Shown: positions 40,942 to 50,115 of the stretch, piece by piece | Numbering within the stretch: position 1 is the stretch's first letter | Layout of the letters: every line of letters starts with the position of its first letter | Source of the DNA: Phycisphaerales bacterium UBA1161 | Lineage (GTDB): Bacteria > Planctomycetota > Phycisphaerae > Tepidisphaerales > Tepidisphaeraceae | Direction: 5' to 3' | NCBI GenBank assembly: GCA_002311745.1 | Contig: DBZL01000066.1 | Span: 1-64,000, forward strand | DNA length: 64,000 bases | Translations under genes and position numbers: made by a program | Notes under the pieces: model-generated | Databases searched by the model: none | What the model saw: the letters and a program-made list of their open reading frames with translations, nothing else | What the model was told of the DNA's origin: nothing

Positions 40942-43233
40942 ATGAAAAGCCGAAGAGTTGCTAGTTGCTGGTTGCTGGTTGCTAGTAGACGCCGTGGGCG
41001 CCTCTTGCCAACAACTAGCAACTCGCAACCAGCAACTAGTAACTTCATTGGCCGTTGCTCGTTGCTGGTTGCTAGTAAAAGGCGATTCGGCGCGCCGTGC
41101 GCTGATTGTCTCCTTGTCTCCCCCTCTCCCCCTCTCCCCCTCTCTTCCGGCCGGCCAAGGCCGGCCTTCACCCTCATCGAGCTGATGATCTCGATTGCCC
41201 TGGTGCTGCTGCTGATCGTCGGCATCAACTTCGTCTTTCAGATGACGACCGATGCGGTCGGGGCGGGGCAGACGGCCAACACCTTTGCCCGCGACAGCCA
41301 GTCCGCCCAGACGATCCTCTTCGACGATTTCCGCAACATCGACAGGGACGCGCCCTGCTTCATCATCGCCAGCCAGCTCGTCACCCAATTCCTCAACTCC
41401 GCCGATGCACAAACCGGCAGCGACCCTAGAGAAATCGTCGTCGACAGTACCGACTGGGATTGGATCGGCAACACAACAGCCGGGATGACCCCGCCCGCTC
41501 CGCCGACGGTTACGGTGACCCTGCTATCCCCCGCCATCCTGAACTACCGCAGCCACCGCGCTGACATGGTCAAATTCTTCGCCCACGGCTATTACCAGCG
41601 CCACTCGGGCAACGACGGAGCATTCACCAGCCAAACGACCGCGACCGATGCGTTTATCACCCTCGGCCACGCCATGCTGCCAATCAATGACGGCAGCGTC
41701 TACGTCGGCCCGACGACGGACAGTCTGACCATCCCTGGCCATCTCGTGGAAAACTACAACGACCCGACCTTTGCGCCGTGGACGCCCTTTGTGCGCGTGA
41801 CCGGCGCCGGCCCGCAACAGCGCCTGGGCGCTTACGCCGCCGACTGGGTCCTGGCGCGAAGCGTGATCCTGCTCAAAGACTTGAGCACCAACCTCACTCC
41901 CGCCAATGCGATCATTGAGCGCAACTATCCCCGCTATCCGTACACGCTCAACGGCACAACCTTCGCGTTTCCGGCATCGGTCCCTTACGCAGCCAACATG
42001 ACCCCCCTGGGTTGTTATTCTCCCGACGATGCGAACGCGAGCGTTGTGGAGTCGTCGCGTTACGATTTGGCCAACGTCACCCCCGACCAAGTCCGCCGCG
42101 CCATCGCCGACGAGGTTTTGCAGTGGCGAGCTCCTACCGGCATCCCGCCGTATACGGGCCCGCACCTCTGGTGGAACCCACTAGTCTACAACCTTGCAGC
42201 TTATGAAAACGCGATTGGAGTAGGTCTTCCGGGGCCTGCGCCCTATATGGCCAATGCCTCCCCGCCGGTTTACTACTTTGCCAACACTGCCACTGGGGCG
42301 GCCGCGCCGCCAACTTATCAATTCGGTATTTGGACGGTTACAAGCGGAGTTGGCGCGCTTAACCCGGTGAACGATGATAGCGCTCCTCAAGGCGCACCTC
42401 CAAACCACGCCGTGCCCCAGCCCGCTCCCGACTTGGCGCGCGTGGCATGCAATCCGCGAATTCAGACGCCGCTGGACAGCGCCTCGATCGCCCAAATGGC
42501 CCCGTATTTCCTCCAGCATTGCAGCCAGTTTATCGTCGAATACGCCGGGGATTACTTGCAGCAAGATGGCGCTACCAGCGTGACGCCTGGCGTGCTAACC
42601 GGCCAGATCACAGGCCTCGGCCCCGATGGGCAGATCGACTACGTGATCGCCACGGATGCCGCAGGCAATCGACACAAAAGGATTCGCTGGTATGGCATGC
42701 CGCGCAGTAGCAACGGCGGAACGCCCAACACCTATCCGTGGGATACGAACGCTGTTGGCACCCGCTATGTGATTCGCGGCTACAGCCCCGGCCTCGACCG
42801 GGCCAATGCCACCTATCCAGATCTCGTTAACCCGGCCATCACTCACGGCATCATGGAAGAATTCGTCGATGTAATCCCGCTGCGCGATTACTACAGCATG
42901 TATCTCAATACCGTAAATGGCGCCACCAACGCGACGGCGCGATATTACGTTCCGCCCTGGGAGGTGGATGTGAATTTTGACAGCACGGCGGACTATGCCA
43001 CCAACCCGCAGCCCTCCAATCCCCCAGGCGGGTTCGGCTTCAACAACGCATTCCACGTGAACATCAACGACGATACGACGCACACCCCGCCCTCCCCGCA
43101 GAACAACGCCCGGTATGTGGCGGCCTGGTACAACGACATGCCGGCCATGATCCGTATCCTCATCAAGGTGGACGACCCGAATGATAAGCTCAAGGACGGA
43201 CCCTGGTATGAATACATCTTCCGGCTCAAATGA
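40942..43233 (+). CDS. GspJ/PilW-like minor pseudopilin with repeat-derived leader
   Basis: This 763-aa protein has the motif R-P-A/F-T-L-I-E-L-M-I-S-I-A-L-V after about 75 residues of repeat-derived leader (V-A-S-C-W-L-L-V-A-S, S-N-S-Q-P-A-T-S-N, V-S-P-S-P-P-L-P-L). After the helix, S-A-Q-T-I-L-F-D-D-F-R-N-I-D matches the GspJ/PilW pattern. The remaining ~600 residues are a Pro/Thr/Asn-rich extracytoplasmic region with a C-terminal W-Y-N-D-M-P-A-M-I-R-I-L-I-K-V-D-D, typical of these families. The ATG at 40942 follows the previous TGA by one base. It is about three times normal GspJ size. Confidence 0.72.
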   Translation: MKSRRVASCWLLVASRRRGRLLPTTSNSQPATSNFIGRCSLLVASKRRFGAPCADCLLVSPSPPLPLSSGRPRPAFTLIELMISIALVLLLIVGINFVFQMTTDAVGAGQTANTFARDSQSAQTILFDDFRNIDRDAPCFIIASQLVTQFLNSADAQTGSDPREIVVDSTDWDWIGNTTAGMTPPAPPTVTVTLLSPAILNYRSHRADMVKFFAHGYYQRHSGNDGAFTSQTTATDAFITLGHAMLPINDGSVYVGPTTDSLTIPGHLVENYNDPTFAPWTPFVRVTGAGPQQRLGAYAADWVLARSVILLKDLSTNLTPANAIIERNYPRYPYTLNGTTFAFPASVPYAANMTPLGCYSPDDANASVVESSRYDLANVTPDQVRRAIADEVLQWRAPTGIPPYTGPHLWWNPLVYNLAAYENAIGVGLPGPAPYMANASPPVYYFANTATGAAAPPTYQFGIWTVTSGVGALNPVNDDSAPQGAPPNHAVPQPAPDLARVACNPRIQTPLDSASIAQMAPYFLQHCSQFIVEYAGDYLQQDGATSVTPGVLTGQITGLGPDGQIDYVIATDAAGNRHKRIRWYGMPRSSNGGTPNTYPWDTNAVGTRYVIRGYSPGLDRANATYPDLVNPAITHGIMEEFVDVIPLRDYYSMYLNTVNGATNATARYYVPPWEVDVNFDSTADYATNPQPSNPPGGFGFNNAFHVNINDDTTHTPPSPQNNARYVAAWYNDMPAMIRILIKVDDPNDKLKDGPWYEYIFRLK
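40957..41153. repeat. GTTGCTA hairpin, third heptad array and CCCCTCT tract inside a pseudopilin leader
   Basis: Direct heptads at 40957-40987, inverted heptads at about 41012-41045, a further direct set at 41056-41079 and a pyrimidine tract at 41108-41153 repeat the arrangement seen in the preceding gene. A GGCCGGCCAAGGCCGGCC palindrome (41149-41166) follows and runs into the prepilin motif. Confidence 0.85.
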
Positions 43234-43236
43234 GCC

Positions 43237-43384
43237 GGGAAATTCGAAATTCGAATGACGAAATTCGAATGATGGATTTCCGGGTCGCCCTTTTGGCATT
43301 CGTCATTGGAGTTTCGGAATTGATTTGTCATTCGTCATTCGAATTTCGGACTTGATTCGTCATTCGTCATTCGAATTTCGTTAT
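43237..43384. repeat. ATTCGTC/GAATGAC repeat array
   Basis: AATTCGAATGACGAAATTC units on the left and ATTCGTCATTCGAATTTCG units on the right fill the spacer between the GspJ-like and GspK-like genes. The two halves are mutually inverted. No ribosome site is visible before the next ATG. Confidence 0.8.
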
Positions 43385-43388
43385 TCTC

Positions 43389-46300
43389 ATGTGGTGCTTT
43401 ATGCCAACCCAGTCACTTGCGAAACAAGGCGTGGCCTTCCTCCGACGCCCGCCACGCCGTCACGGCTCCGTGCTTCTGCTGGTGATCGTGCTATTGCTTC
43501 TGCTGACGATCCTGGGCACGGCCTACATCTCCACCAGCCGCAACGACCGCATCACCAGCGCCCAGAACTTGCTAAACACGCAGACGGATGTGACGGCCGA
43601 CGGCCTGGCCAAGACGGTCGCCAGCCTGATCATGGACGACCTGAACGACCAAAATGGCCCCTTGCCCTTTGGCAACTTGCGCGGCGTGAACGCCACCGCC
43701 GCCCTGGGGAATCGCTCCGTTTACCGAGGCATATGGATCCCTACGCAAACCTACAACTACGGCGATGTCGTTGACTTCGAGGGAAATCCGCCGGTCACCG
43801 GGACCCCGCCCATATTTTATTATTGCTCCTCGACCACGGGTACGACGGCCATTCCGCCGGCCAACGGCTGGACCCAGACGACGCATATCGACGTTACCAG
43901 TTCTTTCGCCCAGCCCTGGCTGGCCGATCGGATTCCATCCATCCCCACCGTCACCCCCCCCACCGCCGCCGGCGTAGGGAATTGGCCTTACTGGCTGAAT
44001 ATTTCGCACTCTGTCAATGCCGGTGCAATTCAGCCGATTCTGCCTCTGCCAAACGTGTCATTTGAGTCCCCCGACGGCAGCACGATGCTCACGGCGTTCA
44101 CGCCGCTATATCCGGCGTATGGGACGCTCAACAATGTTACGGTGCCGATCCTCACCAGCGTGGCTCCGACGTCTCTCGCGCCGCCGGTGCTGCCCGTAGC
44201 CAACACCGTCATCGCCGCGGATGCGGACGGGGACGGCATTGCCGATTCGCTCCTGTTCCGCATTCCCGGTGATTTCAACGATGGCCTGACCTGGTACGCC
44301 GCCGTCCGTATCGTGGACAACAACGCCGCCATCAACGCCAACACCGCCTGGAGCCGCGATCAGGACTACGCCTATCCCGGCGGTGCCGCCCTGCCGAATT
44401 GGGGCTTTTTCCCCACCGGCGTGGGGCTGCTTGAAATGCTCAATAACGCTACGACGAATACAAAAGACGTCGTTGCTCCTGGCGGCGTACCGAATATCTG
44501 GAGCCCCTTCAACGCCTACCGTTTCAACGATGCCGGGCCGCTGGCTCACCAAGCACCCCTGGACGAAACCAGCATCATTCCAGGGAATCCGCCCGTCGAT
44601 CGCAGCGCCCCCCCCGGAGGAGACTTCCAATACATCTCCGAGGGCGATGCGTTCTACCACCAGTTCATTACCCGCATGGGAAACCCCGGCTACAATACAT
44701 TCGCCGCCGCCCCCGGCCTGCGCTACCAAGCCCTGCCTCTGAGCGACACCGCCGCCCTGGCGTATCACTTCTGCTTGGTCAACGCCAACAGCGGCCAATC
44801 GCTTTTGGAGAGCTTGCTCCCCAACTCGCTTTACTACCAGCAGACCGCGCCCACGACTGTCATGTACCGCTTCACGCCGTACAACGGCACGACCGGCAAC
44901 GATGTCGTCCAATGGTGGAACGACAATTTCTATTACGATGTGGCTGCTCCGACGTACATGCCCATTCGTCCCCTGCTGGTGACGCGCAACCCAGTCAGCA
45001 ATTACATCAACCCTGTTTACGATCCGAGCAACGCTGGCGAACCGATCATCACCGCGGCGGCGGTGTCGCCTAACACCGCGGCGATGCTGCCTTACGGAAA
45101 CGCCGGGAACACAACGCACATCCGCGGCCAATGGGTTGCGGCCCAGGCCTACAATGTCAGCGACATTGTCGCGTACGCCCCCGCAAACGCCGCCAACGGC
45201 GGCATCCCGACCCCAACCGCGCCCGACTACACCTTCATGTGTCTTGCTGCCCAGCCCATAGGCTCGGGGCCGCCGGCGACCGTTGCAGGCGGTGTAATGA
45301 CCGCCAACGGCGGCTGGCAGCTTCAACCCTGGAGCAGCCATCCCACCAAGGCCAACGTCAACACCGCGACTTTCGCCGAGCTGTTCCGCGCTTTCTGGTG
45401 CGTCATGGCCGGCAATCCGGCCAATTCCACGCCGTTCGGGACAAATCCGCCGACGTTCGCCGCTTTGCAGGCAACAATTGACAGTCCTTACGCCACATCC
45501 ATTGCGGGTGCGACATACACCCCCTGGCACCAGTTCCGTACCGTTCTGCGCGACCCCACCGTGACGGTGGCCGGCCCCCCGCCGGTGACGCCTAACACAG
45601 TCATGGACCCGACCAACGTGATGCTTTTGCGCGCGGCAATTGCCGCGGTCAACACCCTGGGCTTGCGCGACGAGTCGCAGAACGTCATCAGCCGAACCGT
45701 TTCGTTGAACGCGTACCTCCCCCCGGCTGGTGGTGGCACGCCAGTGCAAACGCCAGTGGAAGCGCGCGTTTACAGTTCCGCGCCGCAACCGTACATCAGT
45801 GAAGTTTATGTAAATACCAATAACGCGGCTTCCCCGGCCGATACCAATTATACCTCGGCAAATCCCAACGGTTATGTCGCGATTGAGCTTTACAATCCTA
45901 CGAACGCGCCAATGACGTTGACGAACTGGCAGCTCGCCCTTGTCCAGCGCACAGCGGCTGCATACCCCAATCTCCAATTCACGATGCCAGCCGTTGGAAC
46001 AATAAACATCAACAGCACCATTGCAAATGCGCCTTCCATTCCAGCCGGCGGTTATGCGATTTTGGAAAATTACGATGCCGCAAATCCGGCCACCGGAAAC
46101 GCAAGATACCGTCCTGCCAACTCTGGACTGCTCAACGGTGTCCTGCCCAATACTCCCGCCAATCCGGGCCCCGGTTATTCCGTTGTTGATGTTTATGTCC
46201 CCAACCTTTACCAGGTGATTACCAATGGAGCAGCAACCGGAGGCGAACTGGTTCTCCTGCGCCCGCGGCGCGCGGACGGAACGTATACGGCTTCCATTGA

Positions 46301-47843
46301 CCCGCAAAACACCTTTAATGAAGGCAACCCGGGTGCGCCAAACCTCGCGGATTTGGTCCCGGTCGACTCTTACGATTTCACCGGGATCGTGCAGGAAGCA
46401 GCTGAGCCATTCCATGCCTACAGCTACGTTCGTGCAAAAGGAGCGGGAGAAGCGTTCAAGGCTGTCTATCCGAATCTTTATACGCTTTTCTCCCCTCCCG
46501 GAAATCCCGCGACGCGCCAGTCTGGTACGGACGTGGCACCGGTGACGGCGGCATTGCCGAACCCGGGGTTTGCCAGCAATCCAAATGCACCGCCACCGTG
46601 GGTACCAACCGATAGCACGCCAAAGTTTGGCGCGCCGTCCATCGGGGGATACATAAATCTCTTCGCGCCGATCCAGGTTTACAACGTCGGGCTCGCCGGC
46701 ACACATACTCCCAACGCGGTGGTGACCCCCGCGGGCAACACCGCCAACCCGCAGCATTTTCCGTTCGGCACGTTCGCCCGCAACGGCGACATGCTGGACA
46801 TCCCGTTTATTGGCGCATATCGCATTCAAATTAACGGCGGCGCAGCGAATCAGGTGGGCACCGCCAATTTCCTCGAGCTCAACTCACTGCCGATGGATTG
46901 CTCATTCGCCGACGACGGCGATTCCAACGACGACACGGTCGAAAATATCGGCCGCTTCTGTCCCCTCTACGCACGGCCCAGCGCTGTGCTTCTGCCTCCG
47001 GCTCCGGCCTATCCGGACTATTACGGGTGGGCGCGAAACCTTTTCAACTATTTGACCGTGCAATCCAACAACGACGCTTACATGCCGAATTTCGACCCAG
47101 GATTGAATGACGTGTCCAATACTCCGAAGTATTGGCCCACACCGGGGGCGTCGCCGCCATATAGCTATCCCACGCCCGTTTACGCGAAGGACGGCACGGC
47201 ACAGGACCAGACCACCCAGGACAACGTCGGCGTCGATGGACTCATCAACATCAACACCGCCTCCTGGAAAGTCCTCAGTATGTTGCCAATGGTCACCTAC
47301 CACGAAACTGGCGAGACCGTGGCCTCGCATCCGAACGCATCGGCCGCCAACGAGGCCCTGGCCAAGGCCATCGTACTATGGCGCGATGGAGACACCACTG
47401 GCGCTCATCCCGCCCACGGCCCGTTCATGTCGATCTTTGATTTAAATCAGATCACGGATGGCGCTGGCCACGGCTTTCAGAATGCCTGGGGTTATCTCGC
47501 GGGAATCCCAACGCCCAACGGCACCGGCGCCGCCGGAATCGTTACGACAAACAACGGTCTACTGACCCCGCCGGATAATCTTTCGGCACCGACGGGCCTG
47601 TCGACGGGCGTCACTGAAGATTACCAGGCCGATTTCGCCGTCCTCAACCGCATCAGCAATCTGATCACGACGCGATCGGACACCTTCACTGTTTACATCG
47701 TGTTGGAAGGCTGGCAGAACGCGGGCACGGCCACTGCGCAGCTCAAGACCACGCGCCGATTCGCCTTCATCGCCGATCGCAGCGGTGTCAACGCGGATAC
47801 CAATACGCGATTCATCAAAACCGTCGTTTTCCCAAATGATTAG
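43389..47843 (+). CDS. Giant GspK-like pseudopilin with lamin-tail-like domain
   Basis: This 1484-aa protein has a basic N-terminus then G-S-V-L-L-L-V-I-V-L-L-L-L-L-T-I-L, the PilX/GspK-type membrane helix lacking a classical Glu5. Near residues 50-75 a T-A-D-G-L-A-K-T segment matches the following helix. Around residues 1275-1350 I-N-I-N-T-A-S-W-K-V-L-S-M-L-P is the GspK helix-hairpin motif. Inserted between are segments with a Y-N-x-x-D-I/V-V ... Y-x-C pattern (like small carbohydrate-binding modules, uncertain) and, near residues 797-920, I-S-E-V-Y-V ... Y-V-A-I-E-L-Y-N-P-T-N, then L-T-N-W-Q-L and P-A-G-G-Y-A-I-L, a lamin-tail-like domain. Start may be ATG 43389 or 43401. Confidence 0.72.
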   Translation: MWCFMPTQSLAKQGVAFLRRPPRRHGSVLLLVIVLLLLLTILGTAYISTSRNDRITSAQNLLNTQTDVTADGLAKTVASLIMDDLNDQNGPLPFGNLRGVNATAALGNRSVYRGIWIPTQTYNYGDVVDFEGNPPVTGTPPIFYYCSSTTGTTAIPPANGWTQTTHIDVTSSFAQPWLADRIPSIPTVTPPTAAGVGNWPYWLNISHSVNAGAIQPILPLPNVSFESPDGSTMLTAFTPLYPAYGTLNNVTVPILTSVAPTSLAPPVLPVANTVIAADADGDGIADSLLFRIPGDFNDGLTWYAAVRIVDNNAAINANTAWSRDQDYAYPGGAALPNWGFFPTGVGLLEMLNNATTNTKDVVAPGGVPNIWSPFNAYRFNDAGPLAHQAPLDETSIIPGNPPVDRSAPPGGDFQYISEGDAFYHQFITRMGNPGYNTFAAAPGLRYQALPLSDTAALAYHFCLVNANSGQSLLESLLPNSLYYQQTAPTTVMYRFTPYNGTTGNDVVQWWNDNFYYDVAAPTYMPIRPLLVTRNPVSNYINPVYDPSNAGEPIITAAAVSPNTAAMLPYGNAGNTTHIRGQWVAAQAYNVSDIVAYAPANAANGGIPTPTAPDYTFMCLAAQPIGSGPPATVAGGVMTANGGWQLQPWSSHPTKANVNTATFAELFRAFWCVMAGNPANSTPFGTNPPTFAALQATIDSPYATSIAGATYTPWHQFRTVLRDPTVTVAGPPPVTPNTVMDPTNVMLLRAAIAAVNTLGLRDESQNVISRTVSLNAYLPPAGGGTPVQTPVEARVYSSAPQPYISEVYVNTNNAASPADTNYTSANPNGYVAIELYNPTNAPMTLTNWQLALVQRTAAAYPNLQFTMPAVGTININSTIANAPSIPAGGYAILENYDAANPATGNARYRPANSGLLNGVLPNTPANPGPGYSVVDVYVPNLYQVITNGAATGGELVLLRPRRADGTYTASIDPQNTFNEGNPGAPNLADLVPVDSYDFTGIVQEAAEPFHAYSYVRAKGAGEAFKAVYPNLYTLFSPPGNPATRQSGTDVAPVTAALPNPGFASNPNAPPPWVPTDSTPKFGAPSIGGYINLFAPIQVYNVGLAGTHTPNAVVTPAGNTANPQHFPFGTFARNGDMLDIPFIGAYRIQINGGAANQVGTANFLELNSLPMDCSFADDGDSNDDTVENIGRFCPLYARPSAVLLPPAPAYPDYYGWARNLFNYLTVQSNNDAYMPNFDPGLNDVSNTPKYWPTPGASPPYSYPTPVYAKDGTAQDQTTQDNVGVDGLININTASWKVLSMLPMVTYHETGETVASHPNASAANEALAKAIVLWRDGDTTGAHPAHGPFMSIFDLNQITDGAGHGFQNAWGYLAGIPTPNGTGAAGIVTTNNGLLTPPDNLSAPTGLSTGVTEDYQADFAVLNRISNLITTRSDTFTVYIVLEGWQNAGTATAQLKTTRRFAFIADRSGVNADTNTRFIKTVVFPND

Positions 47844-47849
47844 GGAAGT

Positions 47850-47985
47850 TGCTAGTTGCTGGTTGCTGGTTGCCAGTCGCTGGTGAAAAGACGAAAGCGG
47901 CCTAATCGGCCGTCCTAGCAACTAGAAACCAGCAACCAGCAACTGCCTCGGATTCGTCATTCGTCATTCGGATTTCGTCATTTCG
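47850..47985. repeat. GTTGCTA hairpin followed by ATTCGTC array
   Basis: Direct heptads at 47850-47883 face inverted heptads at about 47918-47946, and an ATTCGTC array follows at 47950-47985, reaching into the last codons of the convergent carboxypeptidase gene. The two repeat families are thus adjacent here. Confidence 0.8.
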
Positions 47986-49513
47986 ATTTCATTGCTGCGG
48001 CAATGAAATCAGCCACGTCTTCCTTCAGCTTCTTCAGCGATGGCGGATCGTGATAGATCATGTGGCCGCTGTCGTAATACGTCTGCGTGACGCGGTTGCG
48101 CAGGCGGCCGCTTAGGTCCAGGTGGTCAAACGTGTAATTCGTCGCTAAGAACGCCGTGGCCAGGTCTTCGTAGCCGCTGGCCACCAGAATTCTCAGGTGC
48201 GGGTTTTCCACCATCGCTCCTCGCAGGGAGCCGGTCACGTCCAGATAGCCCATCCCCTCGCCCTTGAAGTCCCACGGCTGCACGCGGCCGTTGAGAACCT
48301 CGTAATTCAAATCCGACTCGAATTTCAAATCGCGGCGGATGTAATCGTTGAACGTCCCGGCGTACACCGGCAGATATAGCGACAAGCTGGGATCGAAGCT
48401 GGCATCGTCAGATGCCGGGGCCATGTCCGGACCGGTGATGCGGCCGTCGAATCGGCCCAGGATCATCCGCTGATCGTTCAGCAGCCGCTTGCGGAACAGG
48501 TCCGGGCTGATGCGCAGGTCCGCCTTGTCGATCAGGTCGGCCGGCAAGCCCGTGTAACGCGACAGGTGTTCCACCACCTCCGCCCTGGCCTGCGGAGTCA
48601 GGGCCGATCCCTCGGCCAGGGCCTTCAGATAATCGCCCATCGCGTATCGGCTCACTTCCTCCAGCAATTTCTGGGCGTCTTCCGCTTGCAGTTTATGGTG
48701 ATGCAGGGCGATGGCCGTATAGGACGGAAGGTAAAGGGCGTAGGGCAGATCGTTTCCGTCGCTGGGGGCGAGCGTTTGGAAATTCAGCACGGTGGAGATG
48801 AGGATGATGCCGTTGAGGTCGATGCCGTAGCGATCCAGCAGATGGCTGGCCAGGCCGGCCGCGCGGGTGGTGCCGTAGCTTTCGCCGGCCAGGAATTTGG
48901 GGCTGGTCCAGCGCTGATAGCGCGTCAAATAGAGGCGGATGAAGCCGGCCACGGAGTCGATGTCGCCCTCGACGCCGAAAAAATCCTGCGGCTTTTTTCC
49001 CTCGGCCGCCCGGCTGTACCCCGTGCCCACCGGATCAATGAAGACCAAGTCGCTCTGATCCAGCCAGGTCTGCGGGTTGTCGATCAAGCGATGCGGCGGC
49101 GCACCCGGCAGTCCGTTGTCTTGCAGCTCGATGCGCTTGGGTCCGACGGCCCCCAGGTGCAGCCACACCGCCGCCGCGCCCGGTCCGCCGTTGAAGATGA
49201 AGGTGATCGGCCGCGTGGCCGGCTGATCCGCCGGCTGCTTCACGTACGCCACGAAAAAGAAATTCGCCTCCGTCTTGCCCGATTCGTCCGTCAGGGCCAT
49301 CGTGCCGGCGGTGGCCTCGTAGTCGATGCTCTGACCGTCGACGAGAATCGAATGCCGCGTGACCGACAGCTTGTCCTGCGCGGCGGCCGCCGAAGGCTCG
49401 GTGGCCGGCTGCGTCGTCGCCGACCGTGCCGGCGCCGCCCACACCGCGAGCATCAGGCCGAGCATCACCGCCAGCAAATCCCGTCCGCCGCCTCTGGTTT
49501 TACTTTTCGTCAT
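47978..49513 (-). CDS. Secreted serine carboxypeptidase, family S10
   Basis: This 511-aa protein has a cleavable signal peptide (about residue 30, A-R-S/A). The S10 alpha/beta-hydrolase core is clear: F-N-G-G-P-G-A-A (oxyanion hole), D-P-V-G-T-G-Y-S, nucleophile G-E-S-Y-G-T (near residue 195), and the C-terminal D-S-G-H-M-I-Y (His). The acid residue lies near V-A-S-G-Y-E-D. It should cleave C-terminal residues from peptides outside the cytoplasm. The ATG at 49513 was chosen because longer starts read into the tRNA gene on the other strand. It is convergent with the GspK-like gene. Confidence 0.88.
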   Translation of the reverse strand: MTKSKTRGGGRDLLAVMLGLMLAVWAAPARSATTQPATEPSAAAAQDKLSVTRHSILVDGQSIDYEATAGTMALTDESGKTEANFFFVAYVKQPADQPATRPITFIFNGGPGAAAVWLHLGAVGPKRIELQDNGLPGAPPHRLIDNPQTWLDQSDLVFIDPVGTGYSRAAEGKKPQDFFGVEGDIDSVAGFIRLYLTRYQRWTSPKFLAGESYGTTRAAGLASHLLDRYGIDLNGIILISTVLNFQTLAPSDGNDLPYALYLPSYTAIALHHHKLQAEDAQKLLEEVSRYAMGDYLKALAEGSALTPQARAEVVEHLSRYTGLPADLIDKADLRISPDLFRKRLLNDQRMILGRFDGRITGPDMAPASDDASFDPSLSLYLPVYAGTFNDYIRRDLKFESDLNYEVLNGRVQPWDFKGEGMGYLDVTGSLRGAMVENPHLRILVASGYEDLATAFLATNYTFDHLDLSGRLRNRVTQTYYDSGHMIYHDPPSLKKLKEDVADFIAAAMKSK

Positions 49514-49539
49514 ACCGGGAAGATACTCTGGTTTTTGTC

Positions 49540-49612
49540 GGGAGCATAGCTCAGCGGTCAGAGCAGGGGTCTCATAAACCCTTGGTCCCAGGTTCGAATC
49601 CTGGTGCTCCCA
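49540..49612 (+). tRNA. tRNA-Met (CAT anticodon)
   Basis: The acceptor stem GGGAGCA/TGCTCCC, D-arm GCTC-AGCGGTCA-GAGC, anticodon stem GGGGT/ACCCT with loop CTCATAA, and T-arm CCAGG-TTCGAAT-CCTGG are all intact. The first pair is G-C, so it is not the initiator. It could be elongator tRNA-Met or a lysidine-modified tRNA-Ile2, which share the CAT anticodon. The island that follows on the 3' side fits use as an integration site. Confidence 0.93.
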
Positions 49613-49772
49613 TAGCCGCAACCTGCAAGGTTCGGCACTCATCGGAAAGGCTCGGAAATTCCGGGCCTTTTTCGTTTGCTGTCCCGATCAGTTGCGGCGC
49701 ATTTCCGGCCGGTTCCGACCCTTGCTGTGCCGGATTCTGTGCCGCGCTGAATGAATCGTGATTCAACGTGGA

Positions 49773-49988
49773 TCATCGGGCCGCCCCCGCAGCGTGCCGC
49801 TTCGCCGCGACGAAAACGGACCCGTGGTGGGTCGAATACAGGACACGTGCCCCGATGCGGATGGCGGGTAGCTCGACAGCCAAGCGAAGTCTGAACACCG
49901 TTCGCGGCGTCACTCCGAGCAACCGGGCAGCTTCACGCTCACTGACAAGCAAAGGCGGACCAATTTCGGAAGATTCACGCGTATTCAT
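49773..49988 (-). CDS. Excisionase/MerR-type helix-turn-helix protein
   Basis: This 71-aa protein has the compact HTH pattern L-V-S-E-R-E-A-A-R-L-L-G-V-T-P-R-T-V-F-R-L then P-A-I-R-I-G-A-R-V-L-Y, as in excisionase (Xis/HTH_17) proteins that bend DNA during excision of integrated elements. It lies about 160 nt 3' of the tRNA-Met gene, a typical place for a recombination directionality factor. No good Shine-Dalgarno precedes the ATG at 49988. The intervening 49613-49772 bases hold no other gene. Confidence 0.72.
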   Translation of the reverse strand: MNTRESSEIGPPLLVSEREAARLLGVTPRTVFRLRLAVELPAIRIGARVLYSTHHGSVFVAAKRHAAGAAR

Positions 49989-50021
49989 GGGGAGTGATTA
50001 AGCGCGCAAAATTTCCCCGCA

Positions 50022-50057
50022 AGACGGATGCAAATATTTTGCATTTCGCAACCGTCT
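50022..50057. promoter_or_regulatory. Nested dyad, candidate operator
   Basis: A perfect palindrome ATGCAAA-TAT-TTTGCAT (50028-50044) is flanked by AGACGG (50022-50027) and CCGTCT (50052-50057). It lies between the divergent HTH gene and the AbrB/Doc pair. Confidence 0.5.
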
Positions 50058-50115
50058 GTGAATACGCCACTTACATCAAATAAATTTTTCGGTCGCAAAA
50101 ACTCACACAAAAGAC

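Noticed and set aside
37342..41153. CRISPR-like array
   Set aside because: The repeats are 7-bp, degenerate, without regular spacers, and lie inside coding sequence; no cas genes are present.
49572..49766. 64-aa minus-strand frame containing G-A-P-G-F-E-P-G-T-K-G-L
   Set aside because: This is the well-known spurious translation of a tRNA gene's opposite strand.
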